NCBI GenBank assembly: GCA_023819365.1
Contig: JAMWBP010000002.1
Location: forward strand, 1 to 15,343
Source: Candidatus Omnitrophota bacterium
Lineage (GTDB): Bacteria; Ratteibacteria; UBA8468; B48-G9; JAFGKM01
Direction: 5' to 3'
DNA length: 15,343 nt
Below are positions 1-7,068 of the stretch, in pieces (position 1 is the stretch's first letter; each line of letters begins with the position of its first letter). Position numbers and translations under genes: made by a program. The notes beneath the pieces are model-generated. The model did no database searches. It saw only the letters and a list, made by a program, of their open reading frames with translations, and was not told the DNA's origin.

Positions 1-1054
1 CTCCTTTCCTGTAACCTAAATACTCGAAGCATTTTTGAAGGTGAAGAGGCCGAGGATAATAAACAACAGTCTCGACGCCTCTTTCTTTTAGAAAAGCCTG
101 CAATTGATTTCTTTTTTTGGCTCTAATTATAAATTGATGGTAGGTGTGATAATTTTTTACTCCCTTATTTTTATAAACAGCTAGGGGTAAACTAATCATT
201 TTCCTTTCGATCAAACCACTAGCTTGGAATAAAGCTTCATATCGAGCCGCTGCTTCCTGTCTCTTTTCCAGCCACAAATTAAGATAAGGCAATTTAACCC
301 TAAGGACTCCAGCTTGAAGGGCATCCAGTCGAAAGTTTCCCCCAATCATATCATAAAAATATCTTTTTCTTTCTCCATGCACCCTAAGTCTCATAATTTT
401 TTCCGCTAGTCGGTCATTATTGGTTAAGACCATTCCACCATCGCCATAGGCATTGAGATTTTTAGTCGGGTAAAAGGAAAGGATACCAGCAAGGCCCATG
501 GAACCAGCTTTTTTGACGCCTTTCTTAGAGGGATACTCGGCAGCAATAGCCTGGGCCGCGTCTTCAAGAATGAAAAGATTATAAGTATTAGCTAAATCCA
601 AAATCTTATCCATATCGGCGCATTGGCCAAAGAGATGAACAGGGATTATTCCTTTAATCCTGGCTATTTTTTTTGTTCGTTTACCTTTTTCAAGAAGATA
701 AGCCAATTTATTAGGATCGAGATTATAAGTTAAAGGATCAATATCGCAGAAAATGGGTCTGGCCTGCAAACGAGCAATTGCTCCCGCGGTGGCAAAAAAG
801 GAAAAAGGAGTCGTGATAATTTCGTCTCCAGGCTTAATATCGAAAGCCATTAAACAAACAAGAAGGGCATCAGTTCCAGAGGAAACCCCAATAGCCCTTT
901 TAACCCCACAAAAAGATGCCATTTCTCTTTCAAGGGCCTCAACTTCTGGGCCCAGGACAAACCTTTGGGATTCAAGAATTGAATCTATTTTTATTCTAAT
1001 CTCTTCTTTTATGGCCATAAACTGAGCCTGAAGATCAAGGAAAGGAACTTTCAT
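1..1054 (-). CDS. DegT/DnrJ/EryC1/StrS-family PLP-dependent sugar aminotransferase, 3' end beyond window
   Basis: I translated this on the minus strand from the ATG at 1054; 351 codons stay open to position 1, so the C-terminus (probably about 15-30 residues) lies outside. The N-terminus MKVPFLDLQAQF is typical of the family. The substrate region SSGTDALL is near residue 58, and ILEDAAQA (Asp165, pyridine-nitrogen contact) is present. The PLP lysine is Lys198 in FYPTKNLNAYGDGG, followed by MIGGNFRLDALQAGVLRVKL. The family transfers an amino group from glutamate to a nucleotide-linked keto-sugar for surface polysaccharide or glycan synthesis; the exact sugar cannot be told. Base use differs from the rest of the window: it is richer in CG and holds seven TCGA sites. 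It is head-to-head with a purH piece and shares about 19 bp with it, so it is probably not a natural neighbour. Family call sure; origin doubtful. Confidence 0.9.
   Translation of the reverse strand, partial: MKVPFLDLQAQFMAIKEEIRIKIDSILESQRFVLGPEVEALEREMASFCGVKRAIGVSSGTDALLVCLMAFDIKPGDEIITTPFSFFATAGAIARLQARPIFCDIDPLTYNLDPNKLAYLLEKGKRTKKIARIKGIIPVHLFGQCADMDKILDLANTYNLFILEDAAQAIAAEYPSKKGVKKAGSMGLAGILSFYPTKNLNAYGDGGMVLTNNDRLAEKIMRLRVHGERKRYFYDMIGGNFRLDALQAGVLRVKLPYLNLWLEKRQEAAARYEALFQASGLIERKMISLPLAVYKNKGVKNYHTYHQFIIRAKKRNQLQAFLKERGVETVVYYPRPLHLQKCFEYLGYRKG
1036..1054. other. Chimeric junction: bases shared by aminotransferase start and purH interior
   Basis: On the plus strand these bases read as the PurH motif QGKELSF(NN). 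On the minus strand they read as MKVPFL, the family-typical start of the DegT aminotransferase. Both family similarities run through the same roughly 19 bp and stop on opposite sides: the purH frame meets a TAA at 1018-1020 after residues that no longer look like PurH. This is what a join at a short shared word looks like, either an assembly artefact or microhomology recombination. Confidence 0.7.
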
Positions 1055-1848
1055 TTAATAATCTTCTTGATATGGAGGCATCATACCTTCTCGTCAACCA
1101 GTTTTCTATCCCTGCCTGTGTAATAGTAAAACACAACAATCCCTGTGGTGTCGCAACTGCAGAGGATATATACACTGCCTATGAAAAGGCGTTGGAAACA
1201 GACCCGTTGAGTGCCTTTGGAGGTATTGTTGGATTTAACAGGAAAGTTGATAAAAAGGTTGCAGAAAAGATAGTTGAAAGGTTTTATGAGGTTATTATTG
1301 CTCCTGATTATGACAAGGAGGCACTAACTGTCTTTAATAAAAAAGAAAACTTAAGGGTAGTAAAAAGTCCTTCTGATATAAAATTGAAGTATGACTTTAA
1401 AACACTCAATGATGGATTTCTTGTTCAGACACCAGATGATAAAGAGTTTGAAAAACTTGAGGTTGTGACAGAAAGAGCACCTGATGAGAAGGAAATGGCA
1501 GCCCTTAAGTTTGGATGGACTGTCTGTAAGTTTGTAAAGTCCAATGCCATTGTTATTGCTACTGAAGGTCAGACAGTAGGTATCGGTGCAGGACAGATGT
1601 CAAGGTATGATTCAGCACGGGTTGCTGTTATGAAGATGAGGGATAATTTCAAGAAGGAGATAAAACCAATTATCGTCGCTTCAGATGCATTCTTCCCTTT
1701 CCCTGACAGTATAAATGTTTTGAAAGAGGCAGGGGTGAGGGCTATTATACAACCAGGAGGTGCCTTAAAGGACAAAGAGGTGATACAGGCCTGTAATGAA
1801 TATGGGATTGCTATGGTATTCACAGGTATGAGGCACTTCAAGCACTAA
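1036..1848 (+). pseudogene. purH: purH fragment: C-terminal AICAR transformylase part, 5' truncated
   Basis: This is the C-terminal portion (about 270 residues) of bifunctional AICAR transformylase/IMP cyclohydrolase, which does the last two steps of IMP synthesis. PurH similarity starts upstream of the first ATG (1072): the frame reads GKELSFNNLLDMEAS from about 1039, so the ATG at 1072 is internal and not a start. The formyltransferase signature VKHNNPCGVA (catalytic Lys-His pair) follows. The end GIAMVFTGMRHFKH is the usual PurH C-terminus, with stop TAA at 1846-1848. Full PurH is about 510-530 residues. The whole N-terminal MGS-like cyclohydrolase domain and the first part of the transformylase domain are missing, replaced by the aminotransferase gene in the opposite direction. 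As it stands it cannot encode a working enzyme; the break may be an assembly join, with the intact gene elsewhere. Confidence 0.88.
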
Positions 1849-1854
1849 AGAATA

Positions 1855-2733
1855 ATGAAAACAGATATAGACACAAGGATTTTTATCTGGTCTATAATAG
1901 GATTTTTTGCTGGTATATATTTTTTCTTCACGGGCTTCAGGAAGTTATGGACAAAGCGTCTTATCCAGAATATTCCAACCTCAAAGATCCGCTCTATAGC
2001 AATGGGGCTTGTTGAAATTAACGGAATTGCCATACCTGATGTCCTTCTTACAGGCCCATATACAAAGGCATCCTGTGTCTTTTACCATATCCTTGTGGAA
2101 CGCCTTGTAAGAACTCAAAAGTCAACACAATGGGTGAAGGAATTAGAATTGAAGACAGATATCCCATTTTTTGTAAAAGATGATACCGGGGCTGTTATAG
2201 TAGACCCTTCAGATGTAGAAACAGACCTTCCTTTAAGGTATACAAATATAGAAAATGGAAGAAGATACAGGGAATGGAATATAATGGAGGGAGAGCCCAT
2301 CTATGTATTAGGGACTGCAAAACGACTGGAAGGGATAGAAGAGAAGATGCAGAAGGAGGTTGAGGCAAGGATAAAGGAGATTATAGAAAACCCTGATGAA
2401 AAGATAAAACTTGATATTAATAAGGATATGTGGATAGATGAAGAGGAGTGGAGGTTGGCAAGGGAGAAAGTAAAGGAAGAGGTAAGGAAAGAGTTTGAAG
2501 GTATTGAAAGCAACATTAAACAAGGCAGGTATAATATACCGGACAATCTTCAGAATATAGTGATAGGGAAAGGAGAGTTAGACAGGCACTTTATTATATC
2601 AAATAAAAGTGAAAAAGAACTTGTAGAGAGTTATAAATACAAAATATTCTTCAGCATCTTCGGAGGGATCGTCCTTTCTCTGGTCTGTTTAAAAATACTT
2701 CTTTATTATGCATTCAAGATTATTATAAAATAA
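1855..2733 (+). CDS. GIDE-domain (E3 ubiquitin ligase-type) membrane protein
   Basis: 292 residues. A hydrophobic segment at about 9-27 and another at about 262-288 bracket a cytosolic or periplasmic GIDE-type region. That region carries IQNIPTSKIRSIAMGLVEI (about 37-55), ASCVFYHILVER (72-83), PFFVKDDTGAVIVDPSDVE (104-122) and EGEPIYVLGTAK (145-156). These match the bacterial GIDE domain, named after the human mitochondrial MULAN/GIDE protein; bacterial copies lack the RING finger, and none is seen here. A charged, probably helical stretch spans about 160-215. It starts 6 bases after the purH stop and is followed 22 bases later by lemA. GIDE next to LemA is a recurrent bacterial pairing, which suggests they work together at the membrane, but the biochemical role is unknown. 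No clear ribosome-binding site precedes the ATG, so translation may depend on purH read-through. Confidence 0.8.
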   Translation: MKTDIDTRIFIWSIIGFFAGIYFFFTGFRKLWTKRLIQNIPTSKIRSIAMGLVEINGIAIPDVLLTGPYTKASCVFYHILVERLVRTQKSTQWVKELELKTDIPFFVKDDTGAVIVDPSDVETDLPLRYTNIENGRRYREWNIMEGEPIYVLGTAKRLEGIEEKMQKEVEARIKEIIENPDEKIKLDINKDMWIDEEEWRLAREKVKEEVRKEFEGIESNIKQGRYNIPDNLQNIVIGKGELDRHFIISNKSEKELVESYKYKIFFSIFGGIVLSLVCLKILLYYAFKIIIK

Positions 2734-2755
2734 GTAAAAAAGATAGGAGGGTAAA

Positions 2756-3325
2756 ATGGGTATAGTGATAATTGTATTGATAGTTTTTGTGGTAATAGGG
2801 GTCTTTCTTTATTTTGTGAGTATCTATAACGGACTGATAAAACTACGCAGGGATATAGATAAAAACTGGTCCAATATAGATGTCCTTTTAAAGCAACGGC
2901 ATGATGAGATAACAAAATTAGTAAAGGTCTGTGAAGGTTATATGAAATATGAAAGAGAGACATTAGAAAAGATAGTGGGTTTGAGGACAGAATATCTTAA
3001 AGCAGGGACAGTAGAGGAAAAGGAAAAGATTGATACTGCAATTACAGGGGCACTCAAGACCATCTTTGCTGTTGCTGAAAGTTATCCTGAGTTAAAATCA
3101 AACAACAACTTTATACAACTGCAAAACAGAATAAGTGAGATAGAGAATATGATAGCAGACAGAAGGGAACTATATAACGACAGTGTGAATATCTACAACA
3201 TAAGGATACACCAGATACCTGATATGATTGTTGCCAGGATGCTTAACTATCAGGATAGACCACTTTTTGAGGCAACACCGGAAGAGAAGAAAGATGTAGA
3301 TATAAAATTTGAGTTTCCTAAGTGA
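2756..3325 (+). CDS. lemA: LemA family membrane protein
   Basis: 189 residues, the usual LemA length. One N-terminal membrane segment (about 2-22) is followed by IYNGLIKLRRDIDKNWSNID and LLKQRHDEITKLV, the helical-bundle signature. Later come a SYPELKSNNNFIQLQNRISE stretch and YNDSVNIYNIRIHQIPDMIV, then PLFEATPEEK near the C-terminus. All follow the LemA family in order. A strong ribosome-binding site (AGGAGGG) sits 5 bases before the ATG at 2756. The function of LemA is poorly defined; it is generally described as a membrane-anchored helical protein, and its regular partner is the GIDE-domain protein found just upstream. The stop codon is TGA, which shows that TGA is read as stop in this genome. 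Confidence 0.93.
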   Translation: MGIVIIVLIVFVVIGVFLYFVSIYNGLIKLRRDIDKNWSNIDVLLKQRHDEITKLVKVCEGYMKYERETLEKIVGLRTEYLKAGTVEEKEKIDTAITGALKTIFAVAESYPELKSNNNFIQLQNRISEIENMIADRRELYNDSVNIYNIRIHQIPDMIVARMLNYQDRPLFEATPEEKKDVDIKFEFPK

Positions 3326-3371
3326 AATATATTAAGATTATTTTATATTATGTCATCAGAAGGAGCGTATA

Positions 3372-3644
3372 ATGGATATAAAAACATTATGGATTACATT
3401 TGGTTCTATATTTGTTGCTGAACTGGCTGACAAGACACAATTGATAGGGATTACAATTTCAGCAAAATCAGGAAGACCTTTCTCTGTATGGTTTGGCTCT
3501 GTCCTTGCATATATGCTTGTTACTATTATAACAGTTGTTATAGGTGCAATGTTGTCTAAGTGTATAAGAGAAGATGTTATAAGATATATCGGTGCAGTTG
3601 TTTTTATATTTATAGGAATTTTGATACTATTGGGAAAGATATAA
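3372..3644 (+). CDS. UPF0016/GDT1 (TMEM165) family cation transporter, single-repeat form
   Basis: 90 residues with three hydrophobic segments (about 7-27, 38-60, 69-88) and the family motif ELADKTQL at 17-24, the E-x-x-D-(K/R)-T-Q signature whose acidic residues are thought to bind Mn2+/Ca2+. Most family members have about 190-200 residues with two such repeats; this one has a single repeat and so would have to act as a dimer or with a second half-size protein. No second copy is visible in the window. A good ribosome-binding site (AAGGAG) stands 7 bases before the ATG, 46 bases after lemA, so co-transcription with GIDE-lemA is likely. The role inferred from the family is manganese or calcium export across the inner membrane. 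Confidence 0.85.
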   Translation: MDIKTLWITFGSIFVAELADKTQLIGITISAKSGRPFSVWFGSVLAYMLVTIITVVIGAMLSKCIREDVIRYIGAVVFIFIGILILLGKI

Positions 3645-3678
3645 AAAAGAAAATAATCGCAGGAAAAAGGGAGAAACG

Positions 3679-4016
3679 ATGGAAAAAAGTGAGTTTATTA
3701 TACCTGTGGAAAAATGGCATGTGTCTTTCAGGTATGTATATCACAATAAAGGGGAATATGTCATTGACCACTGTATCTTCAAACACAGGGGGTCTACCAT
3801 CTTTATTATATCTCAGGGGATGTAGGAAAAGGATGTTGTGATATTGGAAATGAGGTAAGAATAGGGCACGCGTTAAGCAAAGACCTGTATCACTGAAAAA
3901 AGATGGAAGATGCGCTTGTTTATAACCAGAAACTGTCGTGGGAAAATAGAGAGATATATGCCCCTTATGTACTTGAATATAAGGGGGACTTACATAGAGA
4001 AAAGGTTTTCCTGTAG
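3679..4016 (+). pseudogene. Decayed five-bladed beta-propeller glycosidase (GH43/GH32-like) relic
   Basis: A 48-codon open frame starts at ATG 3679 behind a good ribosome-binding site (GGGAG, 7 bases away). It reads MEKSEFIIPVEKWHVSF and later DHCIFKHRGSTIF before stopping at 3823-3825. Shifting by one base around 3797-3812 gives a continuing protein, YYISGDVGKGCCDIGNE then IGHALSKDLYH. An in-frame TGA (3894-3896) stands where the family has Trp, then ENREIYAPYVLEYKG and a stop at 4014-4016. The IGHAxSKDLxxW and (W)APYV motifs recall five-bladed-propeller glycosidases (GH43/GH32 clans). One shift, one TGG-to-TGA stop and the loss of the rest of the enzyme argue for a dead fragment rather than a sequencing slip. 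The exact family is uncertain. Confidence 0.55.
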
Positions 4017-4078
4017 TTTTTTAATTAAATGCGAAAAAGCAAGAAATGGTTTTATTTTCTCTTTACTTCAGAGGTATA

Positions 4079-4161
4079 GATAGAAAAAAGGACGCTACTA
4101 CGACAAACATTGTGGCATCCACATTAAAGGGCGTTAGCCCTTTTGTAGAGCGTCCTCTATC
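4079..4161 (-). terminator. Branched hairpin ending in a T-run, probable terminator of the trp-hom operon
   Basis: The outer stem pairs 4089-4101 with 4145-4156 (AGGACGCT plus CTAC, one bulged A at 4097). Inside it are two further hairpins: TGTGG-CAT-CCACA at 4111-4123 and AAAGGGC-GTTA-GCCCTTT at 4126-4143. On the minus strand the outer stem is followed directly by six Ts and then CTATC, which can pair with GATAG on the far side. It lies about 130 bases after the hom stop. Stem plus T-run fits an intrinsic terminator for leftward transcription. The three-way shape is larger than a simple terminator needs and could also be a REP/MITE-type element. Confidence 0.6.
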
Positions 4162-4285
4162 TTGTCTATGGATAAGGTGGGAAACCAAATTCTATTTTTT
4201 ATAGATTTTTAATGAAGCAATGAACATGGAAAATGGAAACGGCATCCATATAGGGTATACAGATAACGCCTTTCCATTCAATTTT
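4162..4285. other. 3' untranslated stretch after hom, nothing recognised
   Basis: This AT-rich sequence lies between the hairpin and the hom stop codon. I see only a short CTAT-T5-ATAG palindrome near 4192 and no convincing gene on either strand. Confidence 0.5.
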
Positions 4286-5557
4286 TTATTCTTCTATCCG
4301 AAGAAGAACAGTAGGTTTTTTTATAAATGGAAGGTTATTTATCTCTTTTATGGCTTTTCTTACAGATACCTCTTTTGCCTGATGGGTCAACATAAGAATG
4401 GGAACTGCCTTCTCAGGGCTTTCTTCCTTCTGGATAACAGATGCAATACTTATATTATGCCTCCCCAGAACCGTTGCAATCCCTGCAAGAACACCTGGTC
4501 TATCAAGGGCTGTAAATCTGAAGTAATACCTTGTGCTCACCTCCTCTATCGGCAGGACTTTAAGTTTTCTCTCTTCTGAAATGATAGTTTTATAGGGGAG
4601 ATTATTATGCACCAGTTTTTTCCCGATATCAACTATATCGGCAACAACTGCACTACCAGCAGCAGAACCACCAGCCCCTTCTCCGTAAAGAAGGGATTTC
4701 CCGAACATATCACCCTCAAGATAGATAGCATTATAGACACCATCTACAAAAGAAAGAAGGTGTTTTGAAGGAATAAGTGTCGGATGGACCCTTATCTCAA
4801 GATTATCCTTTTCTCTCTTTGCAACAGCAAGGAGTTTAATCCTGTAGCCGAACTCTGCAGTAAAGTTTATATCCAATGGTTCAATATTTTCAATACCTTC
4901 AACATAAACATCCTTCCAGTGGATGTATCTGGTGAAGGCAAGAGTTGAAAGTATGGATATCTTGTGTGCTGTGTCAATCCCCTTTATATCCAGTGAAGGG
5001 TCTGCCTCAGCATATCCACGGTTTTTAGCCATTGAAAGAGCAGTGGAAAAACTTACAGAGTTCTTAAACATCTCTGTAAGGATATAGTTTGTAGTTCCAT
5101 TAAGAATACCATATATCTTACGGATGTTACTCCCTATAAAGCTTTCGCGAATTGTCTTTATAATAGGTATAGCACCTGCAACACTGGCTTCAAACCCAAT
5201 ATGAACATTCTTTTCTTCTGCAGATATAAATAGTTCCTTCCCTTTTTCTGAGATAACTGCCTTGTTTGCTGTAACAACTGACTTTCTATTATCAATTGCT
5301 GATTTGAGTAAATCAAATGCAACAGTTGTCCCCCCAATGAGTTCCACAACTATATCTATTTCGGATGAATTTATAATATCTTCTGGATTGGATGTAAAGA
5401 GTGAAGGGAATAGACAGCGCTTTTTTATATCCTTATCGCATACCTTTGAGACGACAAAATCAATTCCTGTTTTTTCCTTTAATGCCTTTCTATTTTTGAG
5501 AAGGGCCTTTATAACCGCACTCCCGACAGTCCCACAACCTAAAATCCCTATCTTCAC
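4286..5557 (-). CDS. hom: Homoserine dehydrogenase with C-terminal ACT domain
   Basis: Reduces aspartate semialdehyde to homoserine with NAD(P)H, the branch point to threonine, methionine and isoleucine. I chose the GTG at 5557: it puts the Rossmann motif ILGCGTVGSAV at residues 5-15 as in other Hom proteins, and GGAAGGA stands 6 bases upstream. An in-frame ATG at 5572 adds five residues but has no ribosome-binding site. Further marks are TANKAVIS (Lys99), GILNGTTNYILTEM, the family signature GYAEADPSLDIKGIDTAHK, and AGGSAAGSAVVAD. A C-terminal ACT domain begins near YYFRFTALDRPGVLAGIA, usually the site of threonine feedback. The 423-residue length is normal. It is the last gene of the operon, starting 18 bases after the coiled-coil gene. 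Hom inside a trp operon is unusual but both consume central amino-acid precursors. Confidence 0.95.
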   Translation of the reverse strand: MKIGILGCGTVGSAVIKALLKNRKALKEKTGIDFVVSKVCDKDIKKRCLFPSLFTSNPEDIINSSEIDIVVELIGGTTVAFDLLKSAIDNRKSVVTANKAVISEKGKELFISAEEKNVHIGFEASVAGAIPIIKTIRESFIGSNIRKIYGILNGTTNYILTEMFKNSVSFSTALSMAKNRGYAEADPSLDIKGIDTAHKISILSTLAFTRYIHWKDVYVEGIENIEPLDINFTAEFGYRIKLLAVAKREKDNLEIRVHPTLIPSKHLLSFVDGVYNAIYLEGDMFGKSLLYGEGAGGSAAGSAVVADIVDIGKKLVHNNLPYKTIISEERKLKVLPIEEVSTRYYFRFTALDRPGVLAGIATVLGRHNISIASVIQKEESPEKAVPILMLTHQAKEVSVRKAIKEINNLPFIKKPTVLLRIEE

Positions 5558-5575
5558 ACATCTTCCTTCCATCGC

Positions 5576-6328
5576 TTATAGAGTAGACGGTACTGTCTCT
5601 TCTCTCACCTTCTCTGAATAGAAAAACAGTTCTCTTTGATGGTATCTTACTATTTCTTCTTCAGATGAAACAGGTATGCGATAATTTTTACGGATGGCAA
5701 TCGCTTTATCAAGGTAATCACGACTTATAAGGTAATAGTACAACGGATTTTCTGCCTCCATACCCTTTGTGGCATTCTTTTTTGCCAGTATAAGATTTAC
5801 AAGATACTCATTCTCATATGTTTTTATCAAGATACTATCTCTTAAATCTCCCAGTCCTTTTATTACAGGTATCTTTAATACCTCTTCCCTTACATAGAAG
5901 TACTTATAGATGTCCCTGTTTAACTCTTCAAGTTCTTTGAGTTTCCCTCTATATTCAGCAACTTTCATAAGGTGAAGGAGTTTATAAATCTCATCTGTAT
6001 TAAATCCATACTGTTTAGCAAGTCCCAGTGCTTTATATCCAATCTCTCTTGCCTTTTCAAAATCCCCCGCTTCATAATACCTTTTCATTTCAGCAACAAG
6101 CCGTTCAAACTCCTTCCTTTTTTCTTCAAGAAATTTCCTCTGTCTTTCTTTCTCAAGTTCTTCCTGCCTCTGCTTTTCAGCAAGTTCCATCTGTTTCTTT
6201 TTCTCTTCAAGATACTTGAAATAAAAGTTGACACCTGCACCTACAATTGCAAGGCATATAATACCAAGCACTATCTTTTTCAGTTTTCCCTTGCCAGTGC
6301 CTTTTTTATTTCTCTTATCTCTTTCCAT
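5576..6328 (-). CDS. Single-pass membrane protein with long coiled coil and TPR-like helices, function unknown
   Basis: 250 residues. A strongly basic N-terminus (residues 1-18) precedes one membrane segment (about 19-37), fitting an N-in orientation with the bulk outside the cytoplasmic membrane. A Lys/Glu/Gln-rich coiled coil follows (about 40-84). Next is a TPR-like helical pair, YYEAGDFEKAREIGYKAL, and a longer helical region that ends with YYYLISRDYLDKAI. I do not recognise a named family. The start ATG at 6328 lies 49 bases inside trpA, and the upstream site (AGAAGAA) is weak; no later start keeps the charged flank before the membrane segment. The overlap makes translation dependent on trpA. 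It is one of two TPR-type envelope proteins lodged in this operon. Confidence 0.7.
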   Translation of the reverse strand: MERDKRNKKGTGKGKLKKIVLGIICLAIVGAGVNFYFKYLEEKKKQMELAEKQRQEELEKERQRKFLEEKRKEFERLVAEMKRYYEAGDFEKAREIGYKALGLAKQYGFNTDEIYKLLHLMKVAEYRGKLKELEELNRDIYKYFYVREEVLKIPVIKGLGDLRDSILIKTYENEYLVNLILAKKNATKGMEAENPLYYYLISRDYLDKAIAIRKNYRIPVSSEEEIVRYHQRELFFYSEKVREETVPSTL

Positions 6329-7068
6329 AGTTCTTCTATTTTACCATCAATAATCTTTTTTACAAAAAAACTTCCTATAATAACACCATCTACATATTCT
6401 CTCAGACGCTTCACCTGCGCTGTATCAGATATACCAAAACCAGATGCCACAGGAGTCCTGCTTATCTCCTTCACTATTTTAAGTTTATCCCACATCTCTT
6501 CTGAAAATTTTTCTCTTGGGCCTGTCACACCTGCTGATGTAATAAAGTATATAAAGCCAGTGGATGCCTTTATAATACTTTTTGCACGCTTTTTAGGTGT
6601 AAAAGGAGTGAGGAAATTGATAAGGTGCACATTTTGCTTTTTAAGTGCCTCTCTTACATCTTTACTCTCTTCAAAGGGAAGGTCAGGGATGATAATACCT
6701 GAAACACCTGTTTGGGCACACCTTTTTGAAAATTTTTCTATCCCGTATCTGTAAACAGGATTGTAGTAAGTCATAAGAAGATATGGTATATCTACTGAAT
6801 CTTTCAGTTCTCTGCATATCTCAAAGACCGTATCTGTATTTGTCCCCTTTTCAAGGGAGATGTTTGATGCATACTGAATTATAGGTCCATCTGCAATTGG
6901 GTCTGAAAAAGGAACCCCTATCTCCACAATATCCACCCCTGACTGTTCTGATTTTCTTATAATTTCAATATTCCCATTAACAGAAGGAAGACCCGCAGTA
7001 AAATATGCAATCAGTGCCTTCTCCCCTTTTTCCTTTAACTCCTTAAACTTTTCATCTATCCTGTTCAT
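6280..7068 (-). CDS. trpA: Tryptophan synthase alpha chain
   Basis: Cleaves indole-3-glycerol phosphate to indole and glyceraldehyde 3-phosphate; the indole is channelled to TrpB. 262 residues, normal length. The two catalytic acids fall at exactly the classical positions, Glu49 (DIVEIG) and Asp60 (PIADGP). AYFTAGLPS at 21-29 and the phosphate-binding VASGFGIS near residue 212 are present. The ATG directly touches the TAA of the restriction endonuclease gene with no gap, and its ribosome-binding site (GGGGA) lies inside the end of that gene. trpA is therefore separated from its natural partner trpB by a 2.2 kb restriction-modification pair but kept in the same transcript. The stop is TGA, inside the start of the next gene. 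Confidence 0.97.
   Translation of the reverse strand: MNRIDEKFKELKEKGEKALIAYFTAGLPSVNGNIEIIRKSEQSGVDIVEIGVPFSDPIADGPIIQYASNISLEKGTNTDTVFEICRELKDSVDIPYLLMTYYNPVYRYGIEKFSKRCAQTGVSGIIIPDLPFEESKDVREALKKQNVHLINFLTPFTPKKRAKSIIKASTGFIYFITSAGVTGPREKFSEEMWDKLKIVKEISRTPVASGFGISDTAQVKRLREYVDGVIIGSFFVKKIIDGKIEELWKEIREIKKALAREN

Noticed and set aside
753..1025. Open frame on the plus strand
   Set aside because: It lies wholly antisense to the aminotransferase, which has full family motifs; no ribosome-binding site and no recognisable protein.
3560..3841. 93-codon plus-strand frame across the end of the GDT1 gene
   Set aside because: It overlaps the conserved transporter frame, its composition is not protein-like, and the propeller-glycosidase motifs lie in other frames.
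3894..3896. TGA read as Trp (recoded genetic code)
   Set aside because: TGA ends lemA, trpC, trpA and the methylase at the expected C-termini, so the code is standard and the glycosidase TGA is a lesion.
4079..4161. tRNA or hammerhead ribozyme
   Set aside because: The branched fold has no T-loop or anticodon arm of tRNA and lacks the CUGANGA...GAAA hammerhead core on either strand.
4220..4579. 119-codon plus-strand frame
   Set aside because: It is antisense to the ACT domain of hom and resembles no protein I know.
5972..6754. 260-codon plus-strand frame
   Set aside because: It is antisense to the coiled-coil gene and trpA; the Phe/Leu/Ser-rich product is the usual shadow of Lys/Glu-rich codons.
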